Shown piece after piece: positions 33,801 through 39,430 of a DNA stretch of 39,430 bases. The stretch comes from Rhizocola hellebori (GTDB lineage: Bacteria > Actinomycetota > Actinomycetes > Mycobacteriales > Micromonosporaceae). The DNA is taken from contig NZ_BONY01000086.1 of the NCBI RefSeq assembly GCF_016862955.1, positions 1 to 39,430 of the forward strand, written 5' to 3'. The first letter of the stretch is position 1. Each line of letters starts with the position of its first letter. The translations under genes and the position numbers were made by a program. The notes under the pieces are model-generated. The model saw only the letters and a program-made list of their open reading frames with translations, was not told where the DNA came from and searched no databases.

Positions 33801-36690
33801 TCGGCGAGTCCACCTTCACCCGCCAGGTCAGGGTCTGGCCCTGGGTGACGGTGCGATCGAAGTTCACCGGCACGGAGCCGGTGCTGCCCGCGGCGAGGGT
33901 CTGCTCCAGCGCGGGGACGCCGTCGACGGCGATGACGACGGTGACATCGTCGGTGGTCGGGCCGCTCTTGACGAAGTCGCCGGACAGATGGATGGTGCCG
34001 GTCAGCGGCGCCTTGACCGAGGAGCTGCGCCCGCCGAGGGTGAAGTCGCGGCTGGCTTGGAATTGGTGCCCAGAAAGGGAATTGACGTCAAGGACGGGGG
34101 AGACGCCGGTGTAGGTGATCACCGGATCCCACGACACCTCATCCAGAGCGCCGTCGAAGACGGACTGCACCCGGAAGTAGAGCCGCTGCCCCTGGGTCAC
34201 CGCGAGCGACGCGACCCCGGTCGGGGTGTGCGCGGAGTTGTCCTGCGCCGCGATCTGTTCGCTCCACAGCTCGAGGTTCTCCAGCTGAATAGCCACCCGC
34301 ACCCCGTCGGCCGAAGTCGATGCCGCCCGTGCCGCGGCGGTCGAGTCGGCCAGCTTCACGTTGCCGGTCACGCTGACGACGCCGGTGTAGGGGGCGACCC
34401 AGCGGCGCAGCGTGTCCAGCAGCGGGAACGAGTCGGTGAGCCGGTCCCGGTCGGCGGCGAAGTCACTGAACAACCCGGTCGGGTCGACCGGTCCACTGGG
34501 AACAGGAACCGGGGTGTCGCCGCTGATGCCGTAGACGGGAACGCCTCCGGCGCCCAGCCGTCCAAACAGGACGGTCGAGCCGGTGACCAGGTCCATGATG
34601 CCGTCACCGTTGACATCGCTGAAATACTGACTCGTCGTGGCGAAGGTGTTCACGTAGTCCAGTTGCGCGGCCACCGCCCCCAGGTACCCCTCGATGCCGA
34701 GGGTGACCGCATTGCTCGATTCATCGCTGATTCCGGGCAGCGCAAGGTTTCTGACCTCATCGGAGAAGCGTGGCTGACCACCCGGCTTGGCCAGATTTTT
34801 CCGGTACCTGGTAGCGCCGCCATCGCGGAAAACCTTGTCCGGCAGCGAGTCGCCGTCCACATCGACCAGGGCCAGCACGCCGTCGTTGTCGGTATGGCTG
34901 AAGCCCACCTTGAGCCCGACCGAGCCGGACTTGCTGGCCTGCGTGCCCACCCCGACGTAGAGGTGGCCGCCACCGCCGAAGCTGGAGTTGGCGTTCAGCG
35001 CGCTGGCGTCGCCCGCCTGCGACGGCGTCAGGTTCAGCTCGTCCTTGCTCAGGCCGTCACCGGGCGAGGTCCAGCCCAGCGGCTGGAACGCCTGGTACTG
35101 CCCAGAAGCGTCACGGATGTCGTCGAAGTAGTCGAACTGGTGCGTGTTGAACAGAGCGCCATTGGCATCCAGCTGGGAGATGGAGCGCAGCAGCTTCTTG
35201 TGGAACGCGCCGGTGACATAGGACAGCTCGTATCCGCGGATCAGGCTGCCGTCCAGCGACACCTCCACCTTGCGCAACAGGTCGGCGGTGACGCGCTTGA
35301 ACCCACCGCGCGCGTCGATCATCTTGTCGGTGCGCAGCGGCTCACCCAGCTCACGGTCGCGGGTGAAACTGACCGTGTAGCGGCCCTCGACACCGTTTTG
35401 CCCGGTGTAGGTGATCCGGTCGAGGTACAGGTTGCTGCCAGGCACCGAACCGCTGTCCAAACCGGTGTCGTTCACCTTGGCGTAGTGGTAACGCATCAGG
35501 TTGCCGTTGGGGTCGTGCACCTCTTGCAAGGCCCAGACGAAGACGTTGCCCTTGCCGTCCTTGAGCGTCGACCCGTCGGCGGCCCCATAGATCCACGTGG
35601 TGCCGCTCTTGTCGGTGACCTCCCAGGTGTAGTTGGCGGGACTGGTGCCGTGCCGCACTATTTTCGCGAAGCTGCCCTCTACCCGGCTGTGAAAGACTTT
35701 TTCCGGGGTACGGGCTTGGAGCACCCCGCGATGGGCGACCGGTGTGAGCTGTTCGCCGTTGAGCACATAGGTTTCGGTCTCCTGGGCAGCCTCGTAACGC
35801 GGAACTCCCCAGCGCGTCTCAACGGTGACGGTGGGCGTGGCGAGATCCCAGCCGCCCCCGAGCCAGCCGTTGCCGCGCGACGAGTCGTAGCTCAGCGACA
35901 GCTGGGGCTGCACGCCCCGCCGTCCCGGTGGCAGCTCGAGCGCGTAGCCCAGCTTGTTGTCCCCCTGGTTGTTCGCCGACGGCGGCGCGATGAGGTTCAC
36001 CCCGGCGCCTGGGTCGCCGGCCTGAATTCCCTTGATCTGGTTGGGGTTGAACTCCACCCCCTCCGGATGCTCGGGCACCACGACGGTGGCGTTGACCATG
36101 GTGGTGAAGTGGTCGGTCAGCGAGACGATCAGCTGGTTGGCCTCGTCGACGCGCACCCGCTGCAGCGGCTCCCAGCACCCGCCCGCCTCGTTGTAGAAAT
36201 AGGTGTAAATGTCTTGGGCGGTGAAGTCCTCGGTCAGCAGCGCCGGGTCGTAGGGAAGCGACACCTCGATCATCTCGGCGAACTGCATCGGGTGCGGGGT
36301 GAACCGGTAGCCGTGGTGGGCTTTGCCGGTCACGTTCGTCATACCCGAGTCGAGCGGGGGAACATCCTTGTCCTTCAGCGCGGTGATGCCGATACCGACC
36401 GGCAGCTTCACCGCGCTGGGCTTGATTTTCAGGCTCGCCTTTTCGTAGGAGACGACCCGGGTCTGGCTGTCCGTCGGGCTCACCACAGCCTGGAAGTCCG
36501 GGAGGGTGAGGCTGGCGGCGATGTTCTGCTGGGCCGTGTCGCCGACGGCGCAGATGGCCGGGGCCGGCTCGGCGACGGTGGCGGCGGGTCCGGCCAGCTG
36601 GCTCGCGGGCTGGGCGGCGGAGACCCCGGAGACGGTCAGAATGAGGGTGCTGACCGCAGCGGTCAGCCTGGTAAATCTGTTCATGGGCAC
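27865..36690 (-). CDS. Giant secreted SpvB/FG-GAP/RHS polymorphic toxin (TcB-TcC-like fusion)
   Basis: 2941 residues; GTG 36690 has AGGGG about 7 nt upstream, ATG 36684 is an alternative. Order: Sec signal peptide (1-27); a ZU5-like region ending YFYNEAGGCWEPLQ (about 170-185); SpvB region from about 230 (KLGYALELPPGRRGVQPQLS, GNGWLGGGWDLATP); TcdB-like middle region with six D-x-[DN]-G-D FG-GAP calcium motifs near residues 607, 693, 1273, 1375, 1453 and 1535; RHS/YD repeats from about 1890 to 2600 (YDNFGRRTFTDSPDSGRTE, YDEVGNV, YDANGNQISRD); the RHS core end YFGARYYDPRTQVWQSPDPE near 2632; a Gly/Ala-rich hydrophobic stretch at about 2695-2815; and a unique tip, 2820-2941. In Tc toxins, SpvB/TcB and RHS/TcC form a shell around the toxic C-terminus. 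Here both are in one exported chain. Confidence 0.93.
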   Translation of the reverse strand: MPMNRFTRLTAAVSTLILTVSGVSAAQPASQLAGPAATVAEPAPAICAVGDTAQQNIAASLTLPDFQAVVSPTDSQTRVVSYEKASLKIKPSAVKLPVGIGITALKDKDVPPLDSGMTNVTGKAHHGYRFTPHPMQFAEMIEVSLPYDPALLTEDFTAQDIYTYFYNEAGGCWEPLQRVRVDEANQLIVSLTDHFTTMVNATVVVPEHPEGVEFNPNQIKGIQAGDPGAGVNLIAPPSANNQGDNKLGYALELPPGRRGVQPQLSLSYDSSRGNGWLGGGWDLATPTVTVETRWGVPRYEAAQETETYVLNGEQLTPVAHRGVLQARTPEKVFHSRVEGSFAKIVRHGTSPANYTWEVTDKSGTTWIYGAADGSTLKDGKGNVFVWALQEVHDPNGNLMRYHYAKVNDTGLDSGSVPGSNLYLDRITYTGQNGVEGRYTVSFTRDRELGEPLRTDKMIDARGGFKRVTADLLRKVEVSLDGSLIRGYELSYVTGAFHKKLLRSISQLDANGALFNTHQFDYFDDIRDASGQYQAFQPLGWTSPGDGLSKDELNLTPSQAGDASALNANSSFGGGGHLYVGVGTQASKSGSVGLKVGFSHTDNDGVLALVDVDGDSLPDKVFRDGGATRYRKNLAKPGGQPRFSDEVRNLALPGISDESSNAVTLGIEGYLGAVAAQLDYVNTFATTSQYFSDVNGDGIMDLVTGSTVLFGRLGAGGVPVYGISGDTPVPVPSGPVDPTGLFSDFAADRDRLTDSFPLLDTLRRWVAPYTGVVSVTGNVKLADSTAAARAASTSADGVRVAIQLENLELWSEQIAAQDNSAHTPTGVASLAVTQGQRLYFRVQSVFDGALDEVSWDPVITYTGVSPVLDVNSLSGHQFQASRDFTLGGRSSSVKAPLTGTIHLSGDFVKSGPTTDDVTVVIAVDGVPALEQTLAAGSTGSVPVNFDRTVTQGQTLTWRVKVDSPIDLDRIDWVPNAFYTAASGVDRVTDPQGNPLITFYPPYNLDMYPQDGLAAPQGSHTVAADGDLTVAPELTFNFGGATPTARVAFTVKRRGALLGKRFFDIQGGVVTAPAPFTVAAQAGDELFFDFSTLDPALRGFLVSQSVLLDGNPVPSALHNALTEDAFAQPYRGWGAIGYNGNRGRAGTPINQADLVMDDDFGDQLPGSVDPQAQKDSFAADPRINPPSVDAFAPFPQFHRWGSSDHNWVTKSAASSSRRGALSIDLPDPVDFGGGYAVARLSRSQQISLTGGLSSPVGSIGGSIAEGASTGEVDFIDMNGDQFPDVVGANGIQFSDMVGGLGGKRGDLPGGAVRRSTNIAGNASAGSPARTITTGRGHGSPPGYTSTNTAEAGNDMPPLGIGGSIGGSSSDGNFDLLDINGDALPDRIYDNGDVALNLGYEFAGREPWRNPAALNDGDGESFGLNIGFNTDFYGFAGGASYSEGNNTANATLVDVNGDGLIDRVFAGSPLRVSLNTGNGFEPPVPFLGSLSAINDEQNARLGGGVYFTIPICFIFICIIINPGGDISTGASRTEFAIRDINGDGRPDHLSSTRDNQLTVAQNRTERTNLLRGVSRPMGARLDFDYTRDGNTYDQPQSRWLLTKTTVSDGFAGDGADTQLTTYEYTGGVFDRLEREFFGYGRVIERHRDTQAADAVYRSITRDYLTDSHYTRGLVRKELTTDAAGRPFAETEHTYALQEVGGGLANPRSTTATVFPQLTRTDKRFYEGNPTPGKATFTTMDYDAFGNVIRFFDASDVGSADDTDTRIRYSADDPACRTTNIVGVPNVIDVFGNGTLMRHRESTVDCATANVTQVRARLAGGETAVTDLEYFSNGNIRAVVNPPNRVSQRYRVDYTYDTAVATHVESITDSFGYRSLATYNLKFGLVENTTDFNNQVIRNTYDAVGRLDTVAGPYEAPENRLTIDFEYHPEATVPYAVTRHVDREANGTVRPDAIDTVIFIDGLGRKLQTKKDAAVHTGPNTAPQQAMIVSGRTVFDAFGRSTRQFYQTTEPKGGANQTFSPAFDSVSPTVRVFDVLDRTTRTTMPDATVTTTSFGFGPDRAGATQFETVITDASGNAKRTYADVRELTVALKESNPAGNQPVIWTSYTYDALAQLTAVTDDRNNVTRSGYDNFGRRTFTDSPDSGRTEIVYDLASNEIRKITSKLAAQNLAVEYDYQFNRLAGIRYPVFPANNVTYTYGAPNAANNGANRIVGVVDGAGVLSRKYGPLGETVEETRTTPAQGSHISTFTTSYRYDTWNRMLAMTYPDGEQLSYHYNSGGQIDSATGVKGEFTYNYLSRLDYDKFERRALLDTGNGTRTQYTYDAEDMRLANLRANAANGYVFDNLNYTYDEVGNVLQIHNNTVVPGGPDPGGPSLQTFRYDDLDRLVHAEGVYTSKNPRADTFRYDLSYDTIHNITRKTQVHEMVGNGNTQPVGKTSYDYAYSYASAKPHAPTTLGIYTIGYDANGNQISRDQQPRPRRQNIWDEENRLACSHENVQSQTLPQTPASCDNAGGTPNAARYYYDDQGTRIVKDSANFHMYPNRNFSTRGNQEFKHVYIGQTKLITKLVEPEHRIEDRQYYAHSDHLGSSGFVTDDRGNLAEHLKYFPGGETWVSEHPVQPVPQQFTGKEFDPETGLYYFGARYYDPRTQVWQSPDPELNQYMNGKLAGGVYTSANLALYTYAHNNSVRLTDPDGRWVHIAVGAGVGALISAGVEGYRQYKAGEFSALRLAGATAGGAVAGAVGAATLGASAGGAALGGSLLARTTVTVVGGSASGAAGGAAGGATEALITGGDVGQASLDGARSGAIAGAAGAVVAKAVGGIVTHYRLRPYAPGGGHHPVSQAAVRGAPGYPARGAGVLAVPNEVLNDLGVAHRVITQQQRDLYTAWRAANPTATPTWATIARIESQAMANAGMDPVLARTIVDRAIRELEARGIAAPTRIPYVDP
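27868..28233 (-). other. Toxin tip: His-His nuclease-like C-terminal domain
   Basis: Residues about 2820-2941 of the RHS protein. The key motif is GGGHHPVSQAA with His2832 and His2833, then VLAVPNEVLNDLGVAHRVIT and helices ending RTIVDRAIRELEARGI. A GHH motif followed by a polar Q and a helical tail recalls the HNH/Endonuclease VII toxin group. The assignment is by motif only. The segment follows the Gly/Ala-rich linker, as expected for a variable tip. Confidence 0.5.
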
Positions 36691-36800
36691 GCCTAATCCC
36701 CTAGTACGGTTCGATATAGGCGCACCCGTCTGGGAGTATTAACCAGATCGATGCATGACGCTAGTTCTATTTTGATGAATTCGGATGTCCAAAAAGGCGA

Positions 36801-36833
36801 ACCGCCCGCCTCCACTTTGGGGAGACGGGCGGT
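36801..36833 (-). terminator. Rho-independent terminator of the sulfotransferase gene
   Basis: ACCGCCCG (36801-36808) pairs with CGGGCGGT (36826-36833), with a further 4-bp CTCC/GGAG pairing inside. On the minus strand the stem is followed by TTCGCCTTTTT, a U-rich run. It lies 28 bp past the gene end. Confidence 0.8.
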
Positions 36834-36861
36834 GTCAGCTACACGACACTCACCGGCGGGC

Positions 36862-37734
36862 TTACTCCGGCGGATAGCCCAGGCGCTCGACCAGATCGCC
36901 GTAGCGCTGGCGGAACGCCTTGGCGTGGCGTTCAGTGAAGTAATTGCGCCAATCGCCCGGGATGCCCTTGCGGTAATGGCTCATTTCATCCACCTCGCCG
37001 GGTTTACGGGTCGAATTGGACATCTTGGCGAAAGTGAAGAATTCGAGTGTCCGCGGCACATAGCCGCGCGGAAGCCGCTTGATGGGAATCCGGGGCAACG
37101 CCCGCTTTGTGGTCGGGCGCAGCGGCATCGGCCGTTCCTTGTTGGTGGCCAGGTTCCACTTCACCGCGGCGCTGAGCACCCACTCGCGCACCCGGTTCGG
37201 AGCGATCAACAGGCCATAGTGGTCGAAGATCTGCGTCCACAGCCGCACCTTGTCGCCGACCAGGTCCTCCATCTTCAGCTCGAGCACCTCGGGCTGCGAA
37301 TAATTCCAGGTGACCATGTGATCCAGGAAGAAGCCACTGAACTCGATCTCCTCCAGCATGCCCTCATCGAGGTCCAGCTCCTGCAGGCGCTGGCGATGCG
37401 GGATCAGCTCCTCCCAGGTGATGCCCAGCGCCTGGGTGACGTGGCTGTTGCGGTGGCTGAAGTAGCCGGACACGACGATGTCGCGCGGATCGCGGATGAC
37501 GTTGACGGTGCGCCGGGGCGGCAGCGTGTCATAGTCCTCCTGGCGGGCATTCGTCAGCGACACCAGGTCCGGCTTCTTGTCCTGGATAAGAGCGCCCAGC
37601 GAGCCGTGCTCGGCCCACTGCAGCGGCGAGATCACAGTGAGGGTTCGCATCCCCAACGCGGACGCCGCCTCGGCGAGGATGTACCGCGACCAGCTCGACG
37701 CGGCCTTGTGCCGCCCCGTATAAACCAGAAGCAC
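36862..37734 (-). CDS. Sulfotransferase (PAPS-dependent)
   Basis: 290 residues, GTG with GGGAGGAAG upstream. The two PAPS-binding elements are present: the 5'-phosphosulfate loop near the N-terminus (YTGRHKAASSWSRYIL) and the 3'-phosphate motif NVIRDPRDIVVSGYFSH at about 78-94. The C-terminal HYRKGIPGDWRNYFTERHAK matches the family's RKGxxGDWKxxF region. These enzymes transfer sulfate from PAPS to hydroxyl or amino groups of small molecules or sugars. It lies upstream of and on the same strand as the toxin operon but has its own terminator. No biosynthetic neighbours identify the acceptor. Confidence 0.9.
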   Translation of the reverse strand: MLLVYTGRHKAASSWSRYILAEAASALGMRTLTVISPLQWAEHGSLGALIQDKKPDLVSLTNARQEDYDTLPPRRTVNVIRDPRDIVVSGYFSHRNSHVTQALGITWEELIPHRQRLQELDLDEGMLEEIEFSGFFLDHMVTWNYSQPEVLELKMEDLVGDKVRLWTQIFDHYGLLIAPNRVREWVLSAAVKWNLATNKERPMPLRPTTKRALPRIPIKRLPRGYVPRTLEFFTFAKMSNSTRKPGEVDEMSHYRKGIPGDWRNYFTERHAKAFRQRYGDLVERLGYPPE

Positions 37735-37825
37735 GACTTCCTCCCACAGCGCACGCGCGATCGCTCAACGATTGAAAAATTTCGACCAATAGAGAGTTTG
37801 CGGTAACCCGCGCCCCGGCGCAACA

Positions 37826-38275
37826 TCACCCGCGATCAGTCAGCCGGAGCGTAAGATACGGGACTTCCTCATCCGGCGGAAGATATCGGGACACTTCGAC
37901 GAACCCGAGAGCCTCCGCGAACCGCAGACCGTCCACGTTGGAGGCCCATACAATGGTCTCTATCTCGTCGGTGCCCAGCGCCCGTGCCTGGGCCAGCGCC
38001 CTAACATAAAGCTGGCTGCCCAACCCCCGCCGGCGATGCTCGGCAAGCACCCGCACGATCACAGTAGCCGCGGCCGTGTCCCCGCTGGGCGGGCGCACAG
38101 TGGTGCAGCCGACAAGCGTCTCCGCAAGGTAAGCAACCTCAAGACGGTTGCGCCGCAGCCTTTCGCCGATGTCGGCCAGGCTCAGCGGGTCGTTGGGAAT
38201 AATAGCGTTGTGAACATGCTGCCAATCCAAAATCATCTGGTCGCCGTTGACAGGCTCGATGCGTAGCTCAGACAC
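37826..38275 (-). CDS. GNAT-family N-acetyltransferase
   Basis: 149 residues from GTG 38275, chosen because a TAGGCT box lies 6 nt upstream; the GTG one codon earlier is only 3 nt from it. The acetyl-CoA-binding motif A is VIVRVLAEHRRRGLGSQLYV (R-x-x-G-x-G/A type), followed by ALAQARALGTDEIETIVWAS and NVDGLRFAEALGFVEVSRYL, the usual 'N..A...Y..GF' segment. It acetylates an amine on an unknown substrate. No operon partner is evident. Confidence 0.9.
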   Translation of the reverse strand: MSELRIEPVNGDQMILDWQHVHNAIIPNDPLSLADIGERLRRNRLEVAYLAETLVGCTTVRPPSGDTAAATVIVRVLAEHRRRGLGSQLYVRALAQARALGTDEIETIVWASNVDGLRFAEALGFVEVSRYLPPDEEVPYLTLRLTDRG

Positions 38276-38281
38276 CACCGA

Positions 38282-38287
38282 AGCCTA
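38282..38287 (-). promoter_or_regulatory. -10 box (TAGGCT) of the acetyltransferase gene
   Basis: TAGGCT on the minus strand, 6 nt before the GTG at 38275. Leaderless arrangement. Confidence 0.5.
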
Positions 38288-38526
38288 GTTGCCAGCCTCG
38301 GTTTCCGTAGGCCCAAGCCAAAGCAGACCCCCTCGGCCAGCTCAATATCAAGCCACACAAACATCCCAGCCCCACCCCACCTTCCACCCCCGCCGATTGC
38401 CGCCTTTCCCACGCCACCACGACCCACCGCGCCCCCACCCTTTCGGCACCGTTGCCGCACCCCCACCCGCCACCACCGACCCTCGCCGCCCGCCGCGCTG
38501 CCGCTGCTTCCGCCTACTGCTGCCGT

Positions 38527-38937
38527 GGCACCTGCATCTCTGCGTTAGGGCGGTGAGGCAGAGTTGTAGGTGCCGTAGGCCCTCCCCGCCGCCGTGCCTC
38601 GCCGCCCGCCGCGCTGCTACTTCTGCCGCTCCTGCCTACTGCTGCCGTGGCACCTGCATCTCTGCGTTAGGGCGGTGGGGCAGAGTTGTAGGTGCCGTAG
38701 GCCCTCCCCGCCGCCGTGCCTCGCCGCCCGCCGCGCTGCCGCTGCTTCTGCCGCCTCCGCCTACTACTTCCACGACACCTGCATCTCTGCGTTAGGGCGG
38801 TGGGGCAGAGCTGTAGGTGCCGTGGGCCTTCCCCGCCGCCGGGCCCCGCCGCCCGGCGCGCTGCTGCTGCCTCCGCCCGCTACTGCCGTGGCACCTACGT
38901 CTCTGCGTTAGGGAGGTGAGGCAGAGTTGTAGGTGCC
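38527..38937. repeat. Array of four 48-nt hairpins, period 116-125 bp
   Basis: Four copies at 38527-38574, 38649-38696, 38774-38821 and 38890-38937. Each has a 17-nt left arm (GGCACCTGCATCTCTGC or a variant), a 14-nt loop starting GTTAGGG, and a 17-nt right arm (GCAGAGTTGTAGGTGCC or a variant). The arms pair over 15-16 of 17 positions counting G-T wobbles. The DNA between copies is also similar (CCTCGCCGCCCGCCGCGCTG). A degenerate fifth left arm begins at 39007. Copy spacing (122, 125, 116, 117) is not a multiple of three overall, so the array is not protein-coding. Confidence 0.9.
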
Positions 38938-39066
38938 GTGGACCTCCGTCGTTAGCCCTCGCCGCCCGCCGCGTTGCTTCTGCCGCCCTCCGCCTACTAC
39001 TCCCGTGGCACCTACATTTCCTCTCGTGGTGCTGAGTCTTCCTTCTGCGGCGCAGGGCCTTTTGCA

Positions 39067-39170
39067 GTCTTCCGTGAGGCCGGGTGTTCAGCGGGTGCCG
39101 CGTCTTCGGTGACGCCGAGTCTTCGGTCGTGCCGGGTCTTCGGTGACGTCGAGTCTTCGGGTGATGCCGG
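39067..39170. repeat. Six tandem 17-18 bp units (GTCTTCGGTGACGCCGA type)
   Basis: Units start at 39067, 39084, 39102, 39119, 39136 and 39153. Units 3 and 5 differ at a single base. A lone GTCTTCC at 39036 and another near 39402 look like outlying pieces. Confidence 0.75.
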
Positions 39171-39430
39171 GTCCGTCTGCGGTTCCGGGTTGGTGCTTTG
39201 CCGTGCTGCTGGTGGTGCTATGGGTTGTGGCGCTGGTGGTGGTGCTGTGGGAGGCCCAGGGCCTTGGGGCGCTGCGGGGTGAAGCGTTGTCCGTGGTTCA
39301 TGCCGCCGAGGGTTGGCGTTGGCGTGCCGGGGGTGGACATGGGAAAGCCGCCGTCGGATGAGGGTTCTCGACGGCGTGGCTGATCGTGATCGGGGGGTGA
39401 GTCTTCCGCAAACGGGCGGCTGGGCTTAGT

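Larger units (their letters stand above)
38288..39430. other. Gene-free right end with strand-skewed low-complexity DNA and repeats
   Basis: About 1.1 kb with no convincing gene. 38290-38520 is strongly C-rich on the plus strand; 39180-39420 is G/T-rich. Open frames here are interrupted, shift between copies of the repeats and have no coding logic. The stretch holds the hairpin array (38527-38937) and a 17-18 bp tandem repeat (39067-39170), listed separately. Confidence 0.75.

Noticed and set aside
29971-36696. A 2241-codon open frame on the plus strand opposite the RHS gene
   Set aside because: It is codon-aligned with the RHS gene; high GC at third positions removes stops from that antisense frame. 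The product has no domain, signal or repeat logic.
38544-38557. Integron attC sites, because the loops begin GTTAGGG
   Set aside because: The motif lies in the loop rather than at the hairpin end, there is no RYYYAAC partner, no cassette genes and no integrase.
38527-38937. CRISPR array
   Set aside because: Repeats are long hairpins, the DNA between them is itself repeated rather than unique, and no cas genes are present.
38289-39035. Overlapping plus-strand frames with repeated Leu-Pro-Trp-His and Pro-rich peptides
   Set aside because: Repeat spacing is not a multiple of three, so the same peptide moves between frames; produced by the hairpin repeats.
39143-39361. 72-codon frame with one hydrophobic stretch, possible small membrane protein
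   Set aside because: It starts inside the 17-bp tandem repeat, has no ribosome-binding site or promoter, and the hydrophobic run comes from simple G/T repeats.
1-39430. tRNA, rRNA, transposase or integrase genes
   Set aside because: No cloverleaf, rRNA or recombinase motif was seen on either strand.

Overview
The window is GC-rich, densely coded bacterial DNA, almost certainly from a mycelial or related actinomycete. The evidence is the codon bias, a mycothiol-dependent (MDMPI-type) enzyme, a DivIVA-like coiled-coil protein, Tat- and Sec-exported enzymes, a SigE-family sigma factor, an actinobacterial LexA, and many genes whose start codon sits 6-7 nt after a TANNNT -10 box (leaderless transcripts). 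The genus cannot be named from the sequence alone.

Layout. 1-5.4 kb: a gene cut by the left edge, an exported excalibur-domain protein, an FAD monooxygenase, a lipoprotein, a secreted sugar dehydrogenase and a Tat-exported cell-wall amidase, all on the minus strand. 5.5-11.2 kb: glutamate decarboxylase, a DivIVA-like coiled coil with 29-residue repeats, a multi-pass membrane protein, and a translationally coupled three-gene operon of membrane-anchored proteins with similar ectodomains. 11.4-18.5 kb: a large secreted penicillin-acylase-family enzyme with a discoidin domain, an alpha/beta hydrolase, a membrane protein, a secreted M28 aminopeptidase whose C-terminal module is shared with the sugar dehydrogenase, and an APH(6)-like kinase. 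18.5-22.9 kb: a Tat-exported animal-type haem peroxidase, then ferredoxin reductase and folE diverging from a cysteine-containing regulator whose promoter carries a 30-bp palindrome. 23.0-26.5 kb: an MDMPI/VOC gene pair, lexA, and a sigma factor fused to a membrane anchor and ectodomain. 26.5-36.7 kb: a toxin operon on the minus strand made of a 2941-residue SpvB-FG-GAP-RHS protein (a natural TcB-TcC-like fusion) with a His-His nuclease-like tip, a candidate immunity gene overlapping its stop codon, and a beta-lactamase-fold lipoprotein that lacks key catalytic residues. 36.8-38.3 kb: a sulfotransferase and a GNAT acetyltransferase. 38.3-39.4 kb: no convincing gene, but four regularly spaced copies of a 48-nt hairpin and, beyond them, a 17-18 bp tandem repeat.

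How it fits together. Much of the window is an export and envelope region: secreted hydrolases and oxidoreductases with adhesive or accessory C-terminal modules, envelope-anchored proteins and a contact- or release-type polymorphic toxin. The best candidates for undescribed biology are the fused BC toxin with its immunity gene, the hairpin array at the right end, the three-gene ectodomain operon, the membrane-tethered sigma factor, and the regulator/palindrome unit over folE.
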